A stretch of DNA of 50,438 nt from Peptococcaceae bacterium (GCA_012517475.1 JAAYUV010000094.1:1-50438); one strand, 5' to 3'; positions 17,175 through 26,470 are shown, counted from the stretch's first letter. The notes: a model not told the origin generated them from the letters alone. A program made the numbers and translations.

Positions 17175-20100
17175 AATTATCTGAAACATCGGTCAGACGC
17201 CCGGTCACTGTCTTAATGGTTGTCTTTATTGTGCTTATCCTGGGATTTGTGTCGTATACCAAGATACCTTTGGATCTTATGCCGGAGATGGATATTCCCG
17301 TTGCGGTAGTAAGCACCACCTATACCGGGGTGGGACCTCAGGAAATTGAAAAGCTGATTACAAAGCCTATCGAGCAGGCCGTAGCGACGGTGCAGAATCT
17401 CGATACCATAAGCTCTATCTCCTCCGAGGGAAGCTCTCTTGTTATTATCCAGTTCAATTACGGGACGAATATGGATAATGCCGCTCTGGATATCAGGGAG
17501 AAGGTTGATCTGGTCAAAGGCAGGCTTCCTGATGATGCTTCTTCACCCATGGTCATAAAAATTGACCCCAATATGCAAGCAACCTTAACTCTTTCGCTTT
17601 CTTCCGACTCTTTAACACTTACGGAGTTGAAGAAAATTGCCGAAGATGTGATCCAGCCCAGGCTGGAAAGAACGAAAGGGGTAGCTTCTGTTTCTATCAG
17701 CGGGGGAGCAAATGATATTATTGAGATTCGCACCAAAAGCGAAAAATTGCAGGGATATGGAATCAGCCTGGATTACCTGGCAAATATCCTGAGAGCAGAA
17801 AATATTAATCTTCCCGGAGGTACCGTTAAAAAAGGTTCACAGGAACTGTCCGTAAAAACAACAGGAGAATTCAGTTCGGTAGAAGAGATAGAACAAATGT
17901 TGATTCCGCTTCCTTCTGGTTCTACGGTACAGCTAAAAGATGTGGCTGATGTGGAACTGAAACCGGATGTACAAACCACCATCTCCAAAACCAATGGGAA
18001 TCCCGGTGTCAGTATTTCCATCCAGAAGCAGTCGGCCTCCAACACCGTAAAAGTATCGGAGGCCGCCCAGGCCGAGATCCAGTCTATCCAGAAAGAATTA
18101 AAAGGAGTAAATCTAACCGTAGTAAGCGATAATGCGGTATATATTAAAAGGTCATTAAAACAGGTAAGCGAGCATGGTATGGTTGGAGCTTTGCTGGCCG
18201 TTTTGGTTTTATACATTTTCTTGCGAAATGTCAGGAGCACATTGATCATTGCCTCATCCATCCCGATCTCTATCATAGCTACTTTCTGCCTGCTTTATTT
18301 TTCCAACATCACGCTGAATATGATGACATTAAGCGGTCTTATGCTGGGGATAGGACGTTTGGTAGACGACTCTGTTGTAGTCCTGGAGAACATTTACCGT
18401 TTCCGCCAGAATGGCTACTCCCGGTTTGATGCTGCCGTCAAGGGGTCTTCGGAAGTAATCATTGCGGTTATGGCCTCGACCCTGACAACTGTAGCTGTAT
18501 TTTTACCCATTGTCTTTGTGCAAGGCTTAACATCAACCCTCTTCCGGCAATTTGCCCTGACTATCGCTTTTTCTCTTGGCGCTTCCCTGGTTGTTTCCAT
18601 GACACTTGTGCCCATGCTTTCATCCATCTTATTAAAAGTTGACCGGGCAAAAACATCGGGTAACGGTTACGACTCTTTACTGGAAGCCGAAGGGGCAAGA
18701 ATAGATCTTAAAGATAACCCGAAAGAGTTTTTCCGTCCATTCAGATTAATCGGCAAACTCCTGGAAAAGTTTGATCAGGGATATCAAAGATTGGTTGAAG
18801 TTTATAAAAAACTTTTGATTTGGTCTTTAAGTCACCGTAAAAAAGTCATTGTGATTACCACTGCCATCATGTTCATTTCCATGGCTTCGATAGCCGTAGT
18901 AGGGACTGAATTCTTCCCCACGACGGATGAAGGGATGATCAGTATCAGTGTCACCTTACCCGATGGAGCCAAGGTGGAAAATACTGCCGAAATTATGAGT
19001 CAGATTGAGGAGAAAATTACCGGCATCCCGGAAATTGATACCATATTCATGAATGCCGGTTCCGGCGGGCAAATGAGTTTAAGCGGGGCCAAAGGCAACA
19101 GGGGTTCCTTTACGGTTAAACTTGTGGATTTAAGCAAAAGAGAAAGAGGAGTCCAGGAAATCTCTGATCAAATGCGGAATCTGATTAAGCATATTCCCGG
19201 GGCGAGAATCAGTATTACTGTTGCCCAGTCCATGATGATGGGCGGAACGAGCAGCCCTGTTTCTATTACCATCAAAGGGGACGATCTGGCGACCTTAAAG
19301 AAAATCGGGGATGATTTCGTTGAGATTGTTAAGAAAGTACCCGGAACGAGGGAGGTAAAATCCAGTTATGAAGACGGGATACCGGAAGTAGAAGTGAGGA
19401 TAGACCGTAAAACCGCAACTCAATATGGGCTGACTGCGGGGACGATCGCCAACGCGGTAAAGGCCAATATCTCCGGGACGACCGCCACTCAATATAAGTA
19501 TGAAGGCACAGAAATTGACGTCAAAATCAAGGGAGACGAGAGTTACAACGCGAATATGCAGGCACTGGAACAAATTCCGATCAGTACAAGCCAGGGTTTT
19601 ACCGTTACTTTGGGACAGGTCGCGGATATTGCGATTAACAGAGGGCCTGTCAGTATTAACAGGGACAATCAGGTTCGGACGATCTCGGTAACCAGTGAGC
19701 TGAGCGGCAGGGATGTCGGCAGTGTTTCCAAAGATATTCAGGCCGAACTAAGTAAATATTCTATACCGGATAAGTATTACTATGAAATGGGCGGCCAGCA
19801 AAAAGAGATGCTCGAAGCCTTCAGTGACCTTTTCCTTGCTTTGGGCTTGGCTATTGTTCTGGTCTATATGGTTATGGCTTCGCAATTTGAGTCGCTGGTC
19901 CATCCCTTTGTTATTATGTTCTCTATGCCATTGGGTTTCGCCGGTGCTTTCATGGGCCTATTCATTACCGGTAAACCATTAAGTGTCATGTCCATTATCG
20001 GGTTGCTTATGCTGGTAGGGATCGTGGTCTCCAATGCCATTGTGCTGGTAGACTATATTAACACAAGACGGAAAGTATATAACGAGGATCCCCGGACTGC

Positions 20101-20389
20101 TATCATTAACGCGGGTCCAATTCGTTTACGTCCGATCATTATGACCACCCTGACGACGGTATTGGCGATGCTTCCGCTTTCCCTGGGGATCGGGGTAGGC
20201 TCTGAACTCCAGTCTCCGATGGGGATTGTGGTTATTTTCGGATTGACTTTTTCCACCCTGGTTACATTAGTTCTGATTCCGGTTATGTATACGATTTTTG
20301 ATGAATTGGCCAATAAATTTAAGAACTTCTTTAAGATTTTCAAAAAGCCCGGTTCTCCGGTTTCCGCTGGAAATAAATATTCGGTATAG
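17171..20389 (+). CDS. RND-superfamily multidrug/solute exporter (HAE1/SwrC-like)
   Basis: 1072-residue proton-driven pump with the usual two-fold repeat: membrane helix 1 near residues 12-30, a large extracytoplasmic loop, helices 2-6, then the same again in the second half. The proton-relay aspartates are visible in GRLVDDSVVVLENIYR (helix 4). AcrB-type landmarks include the N-terminal SVRRPV and the C-terminal RLRPIIMTTLTTVLAMLPL. GTG 17171 follows AGGAGG. No outer-membrane factor gene is nearby, consistent with a one-membrane organism; B. subtilis SwrC is the known precedent. The substrate is unknown. Confidence 0.92.
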   Translation: MKLSETSVRRPVTVLMVVFIVLILGFVSYTKIPLDLMPEMDIPVAVVSTTYTGVGPQEIEKLITKPIEQAVATVQNLDTISSISSEGSSLVIIQFNYGTNMDNAALDIREKVDLVKGRLPDDASSPMVIKIDPNMQATLTLSLSSDSLTLTELKKIAEDVIQPRLERTKGVASVSISGGANDIIEIRTKSEKLQGYGISLDYLANILRAENINLPGGTVKKGSQELSVKTTGEFSSVEEIEQMLIPLPSGSTVQLKDVADVELKPDVQTTISKTNGNPGVSISIQKQSASNTVKVSEAAQAEIQSIQKELKGVNLTVVSDNAVYIKRSLKQVSEHGMVGALLAVLVLYIFLRNVRSTLIIASSIPISIIATFCLLYFSNITLNMMTLSGLMLGIGRLVDDSVVVLENIYRFRQNGYSRFDAAVKGSSEVIIAVMASTLTTVAVFLPIVFVQGLTSTLFRQFALTIAFSLGASLVVSMTLVPMLSSILLKVDRAKTSGNGYDSLLEAEGARIDLKDNPKEFFRPFRLIGKLLEKFDQGYQRLVEVYKKLLIWSLSHRKKVIVITTAIMFISMASIAVVGTEFFPTTDEGMISISVTLPDGAKVENTAEIMSQIEEKITGIPEIDTIFMNAGSGGQMSLSGAKGNRGSFTVKLVDLSKRERGVQEISDQMRNLIKHIPGARISITVAQSMMMGGTSSPVSITIKGDDLATLKKIGDDFVEIVKKVPGTREVKSSYEDGIPEVEVRIDRKTATQYGLTAGTIANAVKANISGTTATQYKYEGTEIDVKIKGDESYNANMQALEQIPISTSQGFTVTLGQVADIAINRGPVSINRDNQVRTISVTSELSGRDVGSVSKDIQAELSKYSIPDKYYYEMGGQQKEMLEAFSDLFLALGLAIVLVYMVMASQFESLVHPFVIMFSMPLGFAGAFMGLFITGKPLSVMSIIGLLMLVGIVVSNAIVLVDYINTRRKVYNEDPRTAIINAGPIRLRPIIMTTLTTVLAMLPLSLGIGVGSELQSPMGIVVIFGLTFSTLVTLVLIPVMYTIFDELANKFKNFFKIFKKPGSPVSAGNKYSV

Positions 20390-20407
20390 GAAACGGAGGG
20401 AAAAAGA

Positions 20408-20983
20408 ATGGCAAGGGAAGAAAAGAAAACAGTTATTCTTCAGGCTGCGAGCCGGATATTTTACATGAAGGGCTTTGAGGGAACAAAAATGGAGGATGTT
20501 GCCAAAGAAGCCGGAATTGGCAAAGGCACAATCTACGAATACTTTGACAGCAAACAACAGCTGTTTGAAGAGATGGTAGCTTTTAACCGGAACCTTCATT
20601 TAAATAACATCAGAGAAACTTTACAAAAAGGAAATACCTTCAGAGAAAAATTTTTGGCTCTTGCCAAATACCAGACTGAAACGGTAAAAAAACATATCCA
20701 TGTCTTTAATTCCATGGCCTGTTCCAGAATTATGGCCAGGGAGCTAGGGGCTGTCTTTTTGGAGCAAAACATCCGGATAGGGCAAATTCTCAAAGAATTG
20801 GTTGTTGAAGCGATCCAAAACAAAGAACTGCGCCCTGATATTGACCCGGAGATTGTATCCGCAGTCATGTTCGGAACGATCAACCAGTACTGCGGCAAAA
20901 AGGTAATCTTTTACAATATGGAACCGGAGGAAATAGACTTTGAACAGATTGTGGATACTGTGATGAAAGGGATAGAAAGTTAA
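20408..20983 (+). CDS. TetR/AcrR-family regulator of the RND operon
   Basis: 191 residues. The HTH is at about residues 28-50 (MEDVAKEAGIGKGTIYEYFDSK). It starts 18 bp after the RND gene behind GGAGGG and is the last gene of the operon. The palindrome at 15818-15831 by the operon start is its likely target, which would make a feedback loop sensing a pump substrate. The C-terminal ligand domain is not assignable. Confidence 0.87.
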   Translation: MAREEKKTVILQAASRIFYMKGFEGTKMEDVAKEAGIGKGTIYEYFDSKQQLFEEMVAFNRNLHLNNIRETLQKGNTFREKFLALAKYQTETVKKHIHVFNSMACSRIMARELGAVFLEQNIRIGQILKELVVEAIQNKELRPDIDPEIVSAVMFGTINQYCGKKVIFYNMEPEEIDFEQIVDTVMKGIES

Positions 20984-20988
20984 TACAA

Positions 20989-22065
20989 TTATAACTTAAT
21001 TTTTTCTATTTTAATTACCCCTACCTTAACGAGTGCCTTATAAAAAATTAATGCCAGAGGGAAAAGGAAAATACCCATAACCCCCATAACCTTGAACCCG
21101 ATCCAAAGGCTTACCAGGGTAGCCAGTGCGCTGAGACCGATCCGTTCTCCCAGAACCTTGGGCTCGATGGATTTCCTGATGACAATAATGACGATGAAGA
21201 GAATGGAAAGTCCGATTGCCAGGAAGATATTTCCCTGCAGCAGAGATACTGTCGCCCAAGGCATTAATACGGAGCCTGTACCCAAGATGGGCAGGATATC
21301 CACCAGAATGATAATGAATGAGATGACTGCGGCATATTTTACTTTCAGTATGGCCAGGCCTAGAAAGCTGATGATAAAAGTAATGGTGCTCAAGATAACC
21401 TGAGCTTTAAGGAACCCGAAGGCTGCCCTGCGTAAATCGCCGAGGATATAAATTACTTTTCTTCTGGAAGAATCCTTAAAGAAAGAATAAAAACGATTGT
21501 GAACATTATCCAGCTGGATGCAAAAAAGATATACGGAAATAAAGTAGATGAGAGAAAGGAAAAATACATTGGGTATAGCCGTAGAAAGATTGTACGTATA
21601 AGTTCCGAGTTTGGAAACCAGGTTAAGATTTGTCAGTTCATTGGCGGCATTAATAATCATTGTATTGATTTGTGCCGCCGTATCATGCGGAAGCAAGCCA
21701 ATCGTATTCTGAATTTGTTTGGTAAGGCCTAAAAACCAAATTTGAAATTTGGGACTGTTGGTTTGGATAAACGATAACAATCCCAGCAGTTGAACGTAAA
21801 TTTTATTGATTATAAAATAAGCCATGAAACCGATGATTCCCAAAAATAAGATATAAGTCAGGGTAACGGCAGGGGTCTTTTTTAATTTCGTATTTTTAAC
21901 TAGCCAGGTAATCAGCGGGTCAAGACATACTGCTGTAAAGTAGGCCAAAATAAAGGGGATAAAATGCGGAAAGATCATATAGAGCAAATAAGGAGTAACC
22001 ACAGTCGCGATGATGATCACAACCGCAACAAATACACGTTTGGAGTACTCTTTTAAAGTCAACAT
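20989..22065 (-). CDS. AI-2E-family membrane protein, YtvI-like
   Basis: 358-residue polytopic protein with seven or eight membrane helices in the PerM/AI-2E arrangement: two N-terminal helices (about 10-45), one at 60-85, a long loop, and C-terminal helices carrying DILPILGTGSVLMPWA and EPKVLGERIGLSALATLVSL. The length and these motifs fit the sporulation protein YtvI. It faces the TetR gene tail to tail. A -10-like TATAAT is present on the minus strand about 45 bp upstream. The physiological substrate of the family is uncertain. Confidence 0.82.
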   Translation of the reverse strand: MLTLKEYSKRVFVAVVIIIATVVTPYLLYMIFPHFIPFILAYFTAVCLDPLITWLVKNTKLKKTPAVTLTYILFLGIIGFMAYFIINKIYVQLLGLLSFIQTNSPKFQIWFLGLTKQIQNTIGLLPHDTAAQINTMIINAANELTNLNLVSKLGTYTYNLSTAIPNVFFLSLIYFISVYLFCIQLDNVHNRFYSFFKDSSRRKVIYILGDLRRAAFGFLKAQVILSTITFIISFLGLAILKVKYAAVISFIIILVDILPILGTGSVLMPWATVSLLQGNIFLAIGLSILFIVIIVIRKSIEPKVLGERIGLSALATLVSLWIGFKVMGVMGIFLFPLALIFYKALVKVGVIKIEKIKL

Positions 22066-22336
22066 ATCATACCTCGGAAAATAAATATCATACTTTGTTT
22101 AGATTATATTAAAGGAAAAGGCATGAATATGCAATGAAAATACTCAATGTATTCCCATTTCGGAAGAATAATTAAGATTTCAATCAATATTCAAGATTTA
22201 ATTGAAACTTAATCATAACAAAGCTGAAAATGAGCCTTTCATCCCAGTTATTAATTGGGAAAAATACCCTATAATAAAATTAAAATTAGTACGGCTTTAT
22301 GGATATTTTCGGTGGTCTGTTTCATAGGAGGGTAAT

Positions 22337-22612
22337 ATGTTTCAAAAAAGTCGGGGCCTCAAAATAGCGGCCCTTTTATTGACATTACTGCTTTTGCTTT
22401 CTCTGGCCATTCCGGTATCGGCACAGGATTATTCTACGGCTAAGCTTGTGCAGATAAACGGAAATGTTTATGTTAAAAAGGGGGGCGGTCAGAGAGAGTT
22501 TAAAGCGTTTGAGGGTATGGTCACCGAAGAGGGCGGCCAGATCCGGACGGGAGAAAACAGTGGCCATGGCAATGGCAAATAATTAGTCATTAAACCGTAT
22601 GATAAAAAATAA
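22337..22612 (+). pseudogene. truncated FecR-domain secreted protein
   Basis: Starts normally (AGGAGG, then a signal peptide ending PVSAQD) and enters a FecR-type domain (VQINGNVYVKKGGG, then AFEGMVTEEGGQIRTGENS). It stops at TAA 22580-22582, before the expected second half of the domain. The same frame reopens for nine codons to TAA 22610-22612, directly before an intrinsic terminator, as though the original gene end survived. An interrupted remnant is more likely than a functional 81-residue protein, but a short secreted peptide cannot be excluded. A -10-like TATAAT lies at 22270-22275. Confidence 0.6.
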
Positions 22613-22634
22613 GGGCTGAAAAAGCCCTTTCTTT
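22611..22634 (+). terminator. intrinsic terminator after the FecR remnant
   Basis: AAGGGCT (22611-22617) and AGCCCTT (22623-22629) flank a 5-nt loop and are followed by a T-rich stretch. It separates the remnant from the S41 protease gene. Confidence 0.75.
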
Positions 22635-22700
22635 GTTGTGTTAAACAATCCAGATAATACCACCAACAAAATAATCAATTTCTAAAGGGTTATCGATTTT

Positions 22701-22754
22701 TTTGTCGAATTACACAAAAGGCAAAATCTGTTTTTCCAACATCTATTTGCCTTT
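22701..22754 (+). promoter_or_regulatory. Spo0A-type box and 9-bp inverted repeat before the S41 gene
   Basis: TTTGTCGAAT (22701-22710) contains the Spo0A box core TGTCGAA. AAAGGCAAA (22717-22725) and TTTGCCTTT (22746-22754) are exact inverted 9-mers with a 20-nt loop. The same order of motifs, less perfectly, appears at 32422-32480 before an HD-GYP gene. Role inferred: sporulation- or stationary-phase control of the protease. Confidence 0.45.
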
Positions 22755-22816
22755 CGTACATAATTCTTACTAATTTTGTTAAAAAAGGTCCTATGGATCT
22801 TTAGGAGGAGACTGAA

Positions 22817-24451
22817 ATGAAACAAGGAAAACGTCTGAAACTATTGGTTGCAGTGCTTTTAACTGTATGTTTAACGTTAGGCGCTCCGCTCCTGGCTTAT
22901 GCCGGGGAAAATGATATGCTCTCAGAGGTACGGGCCTTACTGAAAGATAAATATGTAGAGCCGGTTTCCAATGAGGTTTTAAATGCTCCGACCATTAAAG
23001 AGATGCTGCAAAAACTTGGCGACCGGAACACACAGTATATGACCAAGTCCGAATATGAGCTATTCCTGAATACGCTTGACAGGGCCTTTTCCGGTATCGG
23101 TATTGAGCTGGAGATGGTAGCGGAAGGGGTTCAGGTGACCAAAGTCATGGATGGCTATGGGGCTGCCAAGGCGGGAATTAAACCGGGAGATATTATCACG
23201 GAAGCAGAAGGGGATTCATTTGCAGGAAAGACTTCCGAGTATTGTGTCAGCAAGCTGAGAGGACCGGAAGGAACCAAAGTGAATGTCAAAGTCAAAAGGG
23301 GAGCTGAAACCTTAAGCTTTGAGCTGGAGCGCAAGGTCATTACGCTTCCTCTGGCAGACAGCAAAATTCTTGAGGGTCATATTGGTTATATCGCTTTGTA
23401 CTCCTTTGGCACGGACACCGTTTCTCAGTTTAATACCCAGGCCAAGGCACTCATGGAAAAAGGCGTGGACAGCTGGATCATCGACCTGAGGAATAACGGA
23501 GGGGGATATACCCAGGCCGCATTGGATCTTTTAGGATATTTCATCGGGGATAAACATGCTTTAATTACGAGAGACAGATCTATTCTGGCTATAGTCTACA
23601 GTGCGACAAAACAGGACTATACCCTAAATGGACCTATAGTATTACTAACCAATGCCTATACCGGCAGCTCATCAGAAATTGTGACCGGCGCTATCAAAGA
23701 TCATAATAAAGCAACCATAATTGGGGAAACTACCTACGGCTCCGGTCGCGTGAAGGCCTTGATGCCGCTTTCCAATGGCGACTATCTGAAAATGACGGTC
23801 AACAAGTTCTATTCACCCAACTACAATGCGATCGATGAAATCGGAATTTCCCCGCATCTGGACTTAAGCGGAGTGGATGAACTGAAAACGGCAGTAATGA
23901 TGCTGAAAAATGCTAATACAGATGTTTCTAAGAATGAAAGCGGGGATAAAACAGGATACATCCGACTGAATGCGGGCCCCAACAATTTCGCTATTTCCGT
24001 AGAGGATTTTAGAAAGCAGGAGAATTGGGTACTTGGGAAAAAGATTTTGGATTCCGCTTATGTCACAACAACACTCAAACTTGGAGGGGCTAACGGTTGG
24101 GAAACCTTCCCCGAGGAATATCTGAGTGAACGTTATAAGATCTATTATCCCGGCTACATCAAAGCCGGCGACCTGCAGGGAATTCCTCTGGATAAAAAAT
24201 TCACGGTCTCTTTTGATCAGGATATGAACTGGCAGACCGTGCAGGAGGACAGCATTGAACTTATTAACTGTAAAACCGGGGAAAGAACCAAATGTGAATT
24301 TGGCTTTACCGATAAACAAACCATGAGTGTTACCCCGCAATCCGAGCTTAAAGCCGATACAGATTACTGGCTGGTAATCCATTCCGGTATAAAGGATGCC
24401 CAGGGGAGAAATATTACAGGTGGAGTGGCATTGGCGAGAACAGTCAAGTAG
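22817..24451 (+). CDS. S41-family C-terminal processing protease homologue
   Basis: 544-residue exported protein: signal peptide (about 1-29), PDZ domain (about 88-165; IKPGDIITEAEGD), S41 protease core (about 180-350), then a beta-rich tail with an SbsA-like module (about 455-544). The serine nucleophile is retained in TGSSSEIVTGA (S284). The general-base lysine, expected 25 residues later in G-K-G, is serine (S309 in TTYGSGRVK), and the usual downstream glutamine is lysine (K313). The protein may be a non-catalytic binding variant or use K313. The gene starts after AGGAGG and is followed by the sleB-like gene. Confidence 0.85.
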   Translation: MKQGKRLKLLVAVLLTVCLTLGAPLLAYAGENDMLSEVRALLKDKYVEPVSNEVLNAPTIKEMLQKLGDRNTQYMTKSEYELFLNTLDRAFSGIGIELEMVAEGVQVTKVMDGYGAAKAGIKPGDIITEAEGDSFAGKTSEYCVSKLRGPEGTKVNVKVKRGAETLSFELERKVITLPLADSKILEGHIGYIALYSFGTDTVSQFNTQAKALMEKGVDSWIIDLRNNGGGYTQAALDLLGYFIGDKHALITRDRSILAIVYSATKQDYTLNGPIVLLTNAYTGSSSEIVTGAIKDHNKATIIGETTYGSGRVKALMPLSNGDYLKMTVNKFYSPNYNAIDEIGISPHLDLSGVDELKTAVMMLKNANTDVSKNESGDKTGYIRLNAGPNNFAISVEDFRKQENWVLGKKILDSAYVTTTLKLGGANGWETFPEEYLSERYKIYYPGYIKAGDLQGIPLDKKFTVSFDQDMNWQTVQEDSIELINCKTGERTKCEFGFTDKQTMSVTPQSELKADTDYWLVIHSGIKDAQGRNITGGVALARTVK

Positions 24452-24481
24452 CCCGTTCCACCCTCTATAGGTAAAATGTAT

Positions 24482-24540
24482 AAAAATCACCTTTTTTGGG
24501 AAAGTATAGTAATAGATTTTTTCCAAGAGGTGATTTTTTG
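24482..24540 (+). promoter_or_regulatory. hairpin that terminates upstream and masks the next ribosome-binding site
   Basis: AAAAATCACCT (24482-24492) pairs with AGGTGATTTTT (24528-24538), extended by TTGG/CCAA (24496-24499/24523-24526). The right arm contains the AGAGGTGAT ribosome-binding site of the sleB-like gene and runs into its TTG start (24538-24540) through a U-tract. The same hairpin could terminate the protease transcript or block translation of the next gene. Confidence 0.6.
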
Positions 24541-25311
24541 TTCGAAGACCGACGATGCCGTAAAGTCATGGCGATTCTCCTGACTACGGTGATCATCTTA
24601 AGCGTTTCTGTTCAAAACGCCTGCGCTGCGCCTGAAAAATCAACCGATAATCTTTTTAACCGGGTTATGAATTTTAAAGAAACGATTCTCATGGATATGG
24701 CTTATCTTAGAATATTTATGGATAAGATTTCCGGTAACAACGGAAATAGAATGGCAAGCGAAGAGTCAGTCGATAACAGTATTAATTTTGTGATAGAACA
24801 GGTTCCTTTGGATCAAGTTCTCGGTTCTGATACCAAGAAGAGCAAGAGTGCTCAAAAAAACGATGTTAATCCGAGTACTAATGATAATAAGAACAAAGTC
24901 CAAAGCAAAAACACGGTGAAGACCATCTCAAATTCCCGCAGTACAGGAAACAATATTTTGCGTGAGGATCTGGAAATTTTGGCGCGTATTATATACGCGG
25001 AAGCGCGGGGAGAAAGTTTTGAAGGTAAGGTTGCAGTAGGTGCGGTAGTACTCAATCGGGTACAACATCCTGATTTCCCGAAGAGTATCAGAGAAGTCGT
25101 CTACCAGCCAGGTCAGTTTACAGCGGTAGTTGACAAGCAGATAGAATTGATTCCTGATGAAAGTGCATACCAGGCTGCTGAAGCCGCACTTGAGGGGCAG
25201 GATCCCAGTAAGGGGGCAATTTATTATTATAATCCAAAGATTGCCACGGATCAGTGGATTAAAAAACGAAACATTGTATGCAGTATCGGAAACCACAGGT
25301 TTTGCGTATAG
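24538..25311 (+). CDS. SleB/CwlJ-type spore cortex-lytic hydrolase
   Basis: About 257 residues: signal peptide or anchor (about 8-32, ending NACAAP), a low-complexity lysine/asparagine linker (about 60-140) and a C-terminal Hydrolase_2 domain (about 145-257). The domain signatures are LARIIYAEARGESFEGKVAV, with the likely catalytic glutamate, and VVLNRVQHPDFP, GQFTAV and GAIYYYNPK. SleB enzymes cut spore cortex peptidoglycan at germination; related proteins act in vegetative cells. I prefer TTG 24538 because AGAGGTGAT precedes it by about 7 nt. Confidence 0.85.
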   Translation: MFEDRRCRKVMAILLTTVIILSVSVQNACAAPEKSTDNLFNRVMNFKETILMDMAYLRIFMDKISGNNGNRMASEESVDNSINFVIEQVPLDQVLGSDTKKSKSAQKNDVNPSTNDNKNKVQSKNTVKTISNSRSTGNNILREDLEILARIIYAEARGESFEGKVAVGAVVLNRVQHPDFPKSIREVVYQPGQFTAVVDKQIELIPDESAYQAAEAALEGQDPSKGAIYYYNPKIATDQWIKKRNIVCSIGNHRFCV

Positions 25312-25332
25312 GTAGTCCCGGAAAGGCGCATG

Positions 25333-25383
25333 AAAAAGGGACGTTTCTCTTGTCTTCAGGAGACAGGGGAAACGTCCCTTTTT
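25333..25383. terminator. large bidirectional terminator
   Basis: AAAAAGGGACGTTTC (25333-25347) pairs with GAAACGTCCCTTTTT (25369-25383), with an inner TGTCT/AGACA stem. It lies directly after the sleB-like gene and ends its transcript. Confidence 0.85.
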
Positions 25384-25478
25384 CCTATGATGTATTAGTC
25401 ACTTCTTTTCCCTCATTTTCATATGATGTCATAGCAAACGATGAAGAGCATTCTTTTACGAACATAGGAGGGAAAAAA

Positions 25479-26411
25479 ATGTTCGGACATAACAATGGGT
25501 CGAGTTTATTTTCCAAGGGTTCAGGGGGACTCCTGGGAGGTTTGGGAGGGGATCCCATGGGTCCGCGCCAGCTGACCTTGATTCCTTCAGAGGGGTTTTC
25601 CGGAAATGGGATGGCTACCATCGGTATGGACAATTCGTTTTCTTTAATCGCCCATCTGCCCCCCCCGCATACGTTTAGTCCTTACGCTCCCGCCGTATAC
25701 GCAGCATACCTGGTAGATGGCAAAGGGAAAAACGGTTTTTACGCCGGAACGTTAAAAGCGGCCGGGAACGGAATGTATCAGGCCAATTTTAAGAGTCCTG
25801 TCCCATTGGTTCATTATAACCGGGTGGTTGTATCTTTGGAAAGCCCCCAGGGGATAGGTCAGGCGCCGCAAGGACCTATCGTTATGAAAGTCAAAGAAGG
25901 TTTATTGGATGGATTTGGTCCTGTTAAGAAGATGGGCGGAGATATGTGGGGCAAAGTCAAAGGTTTTATTGGAAACAGAATTGGCGGGAATAAAGGAGGG
26001 GCAGTACAGCAGCCTGCCGGCCAGCCTCCCCAGGTTCAGCAATATACCGGCCAACCAAGTTATCCGCCGCAGGGCGGCCATATTCCCCAACCCTATCCAC
26101 AGCAAGGAGGATATGCCCAGGGGGGTAATCCTGCGGGTTATCAGCCGGGCTATCAGGGTGGAGGATATCAATATAATGCCTACCCCAGAGGCAGAGGGAT
26201 GTACCCACAGGGAAATTACCAACCGAAAGCAAATTATTCTTCTCCGCCGCAGTATTCTAATCCACCGTTTCCACAACAGCAGACATATGCTCCCCCGGTT
26301 ATCCAGACTAATCCGGTCCCGCAGCCTGCTTCACAACAGGTCTCGCAAGCTCCGATGGCAAGTCAGCCGCAGCAGCCTGTACCGGCTGCCGGCGAACCCC
26401 GTATTGAGTAG
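25479..26411 (+). CDS. hypothetical protein with Gln/Pro/Tyr/Gly-rich tail
   Basis: 310 residues, start chosen at ATG 25479 behind TAGGAGGG. The N-terminal part (about 1-40) is glycine-rich. Residues about 40-150 form a compact beta-rich domain (LIPSEGFSGNGMATIGMDNS, then GKNGFYAGTLKAAGNGMYQA and YNRVVVSLESP) that I do not recognise. The C-terminal half is low complexity, dominated by Q, P, G and Y with repeated PQGG- and GYQ-like units, as in spore-coat, adhesive or phase-separating proteins. There is no signal peptide, and a terminator follows at once. Function unknown; a spore-surface role is only a guess from context. Confidence 0.7.
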   Translation: MFGHNNGSSLFSKGSGGLLGGLGGDPMGPRQLTLIPSEGFSGNGMATIGMDNSFSLIAHLPPPHTFSPYAPAVYAAYLVDGKGKNGFYAGTLKAAGNGMYQANFKSPVPLVHYNRVVVSLESPQGIGQAPQGPIVMKVKEGLLDGFGPVKKMGGDMWGKVKGFIGNRIGGNKGGAVQQPAGQPPQVQQYTGQPSYPPQGGHIPQPYPQQGGYAQGGNPAGYQPGYQGGGYQYNAYPRGRGMYPQGNYQPKANYSSPPQYSNPPFPQQQTYAPPVIQTNPVPQPASQQVSQAPMASQPQQPVPAAGEPRIE

Positions 26412-26438
26412 CTTTTCGATTCACTCCCTTTTCGTTTC

Positions 26439-26470
26439 AACCGCATAAACTATGGTTTGTGCGGTTTTTT
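26439..26470 (+). terminator. intrinsic terminator
   Basis: AACCGCA (26439-26445) and TGCGGTT (26460-26466), with AAAC/GTTT inside and TTTTTT after. It ends the low-complexity gene and lies at the 3' end of the converging minus-strand gene. Confidence 0.85.
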
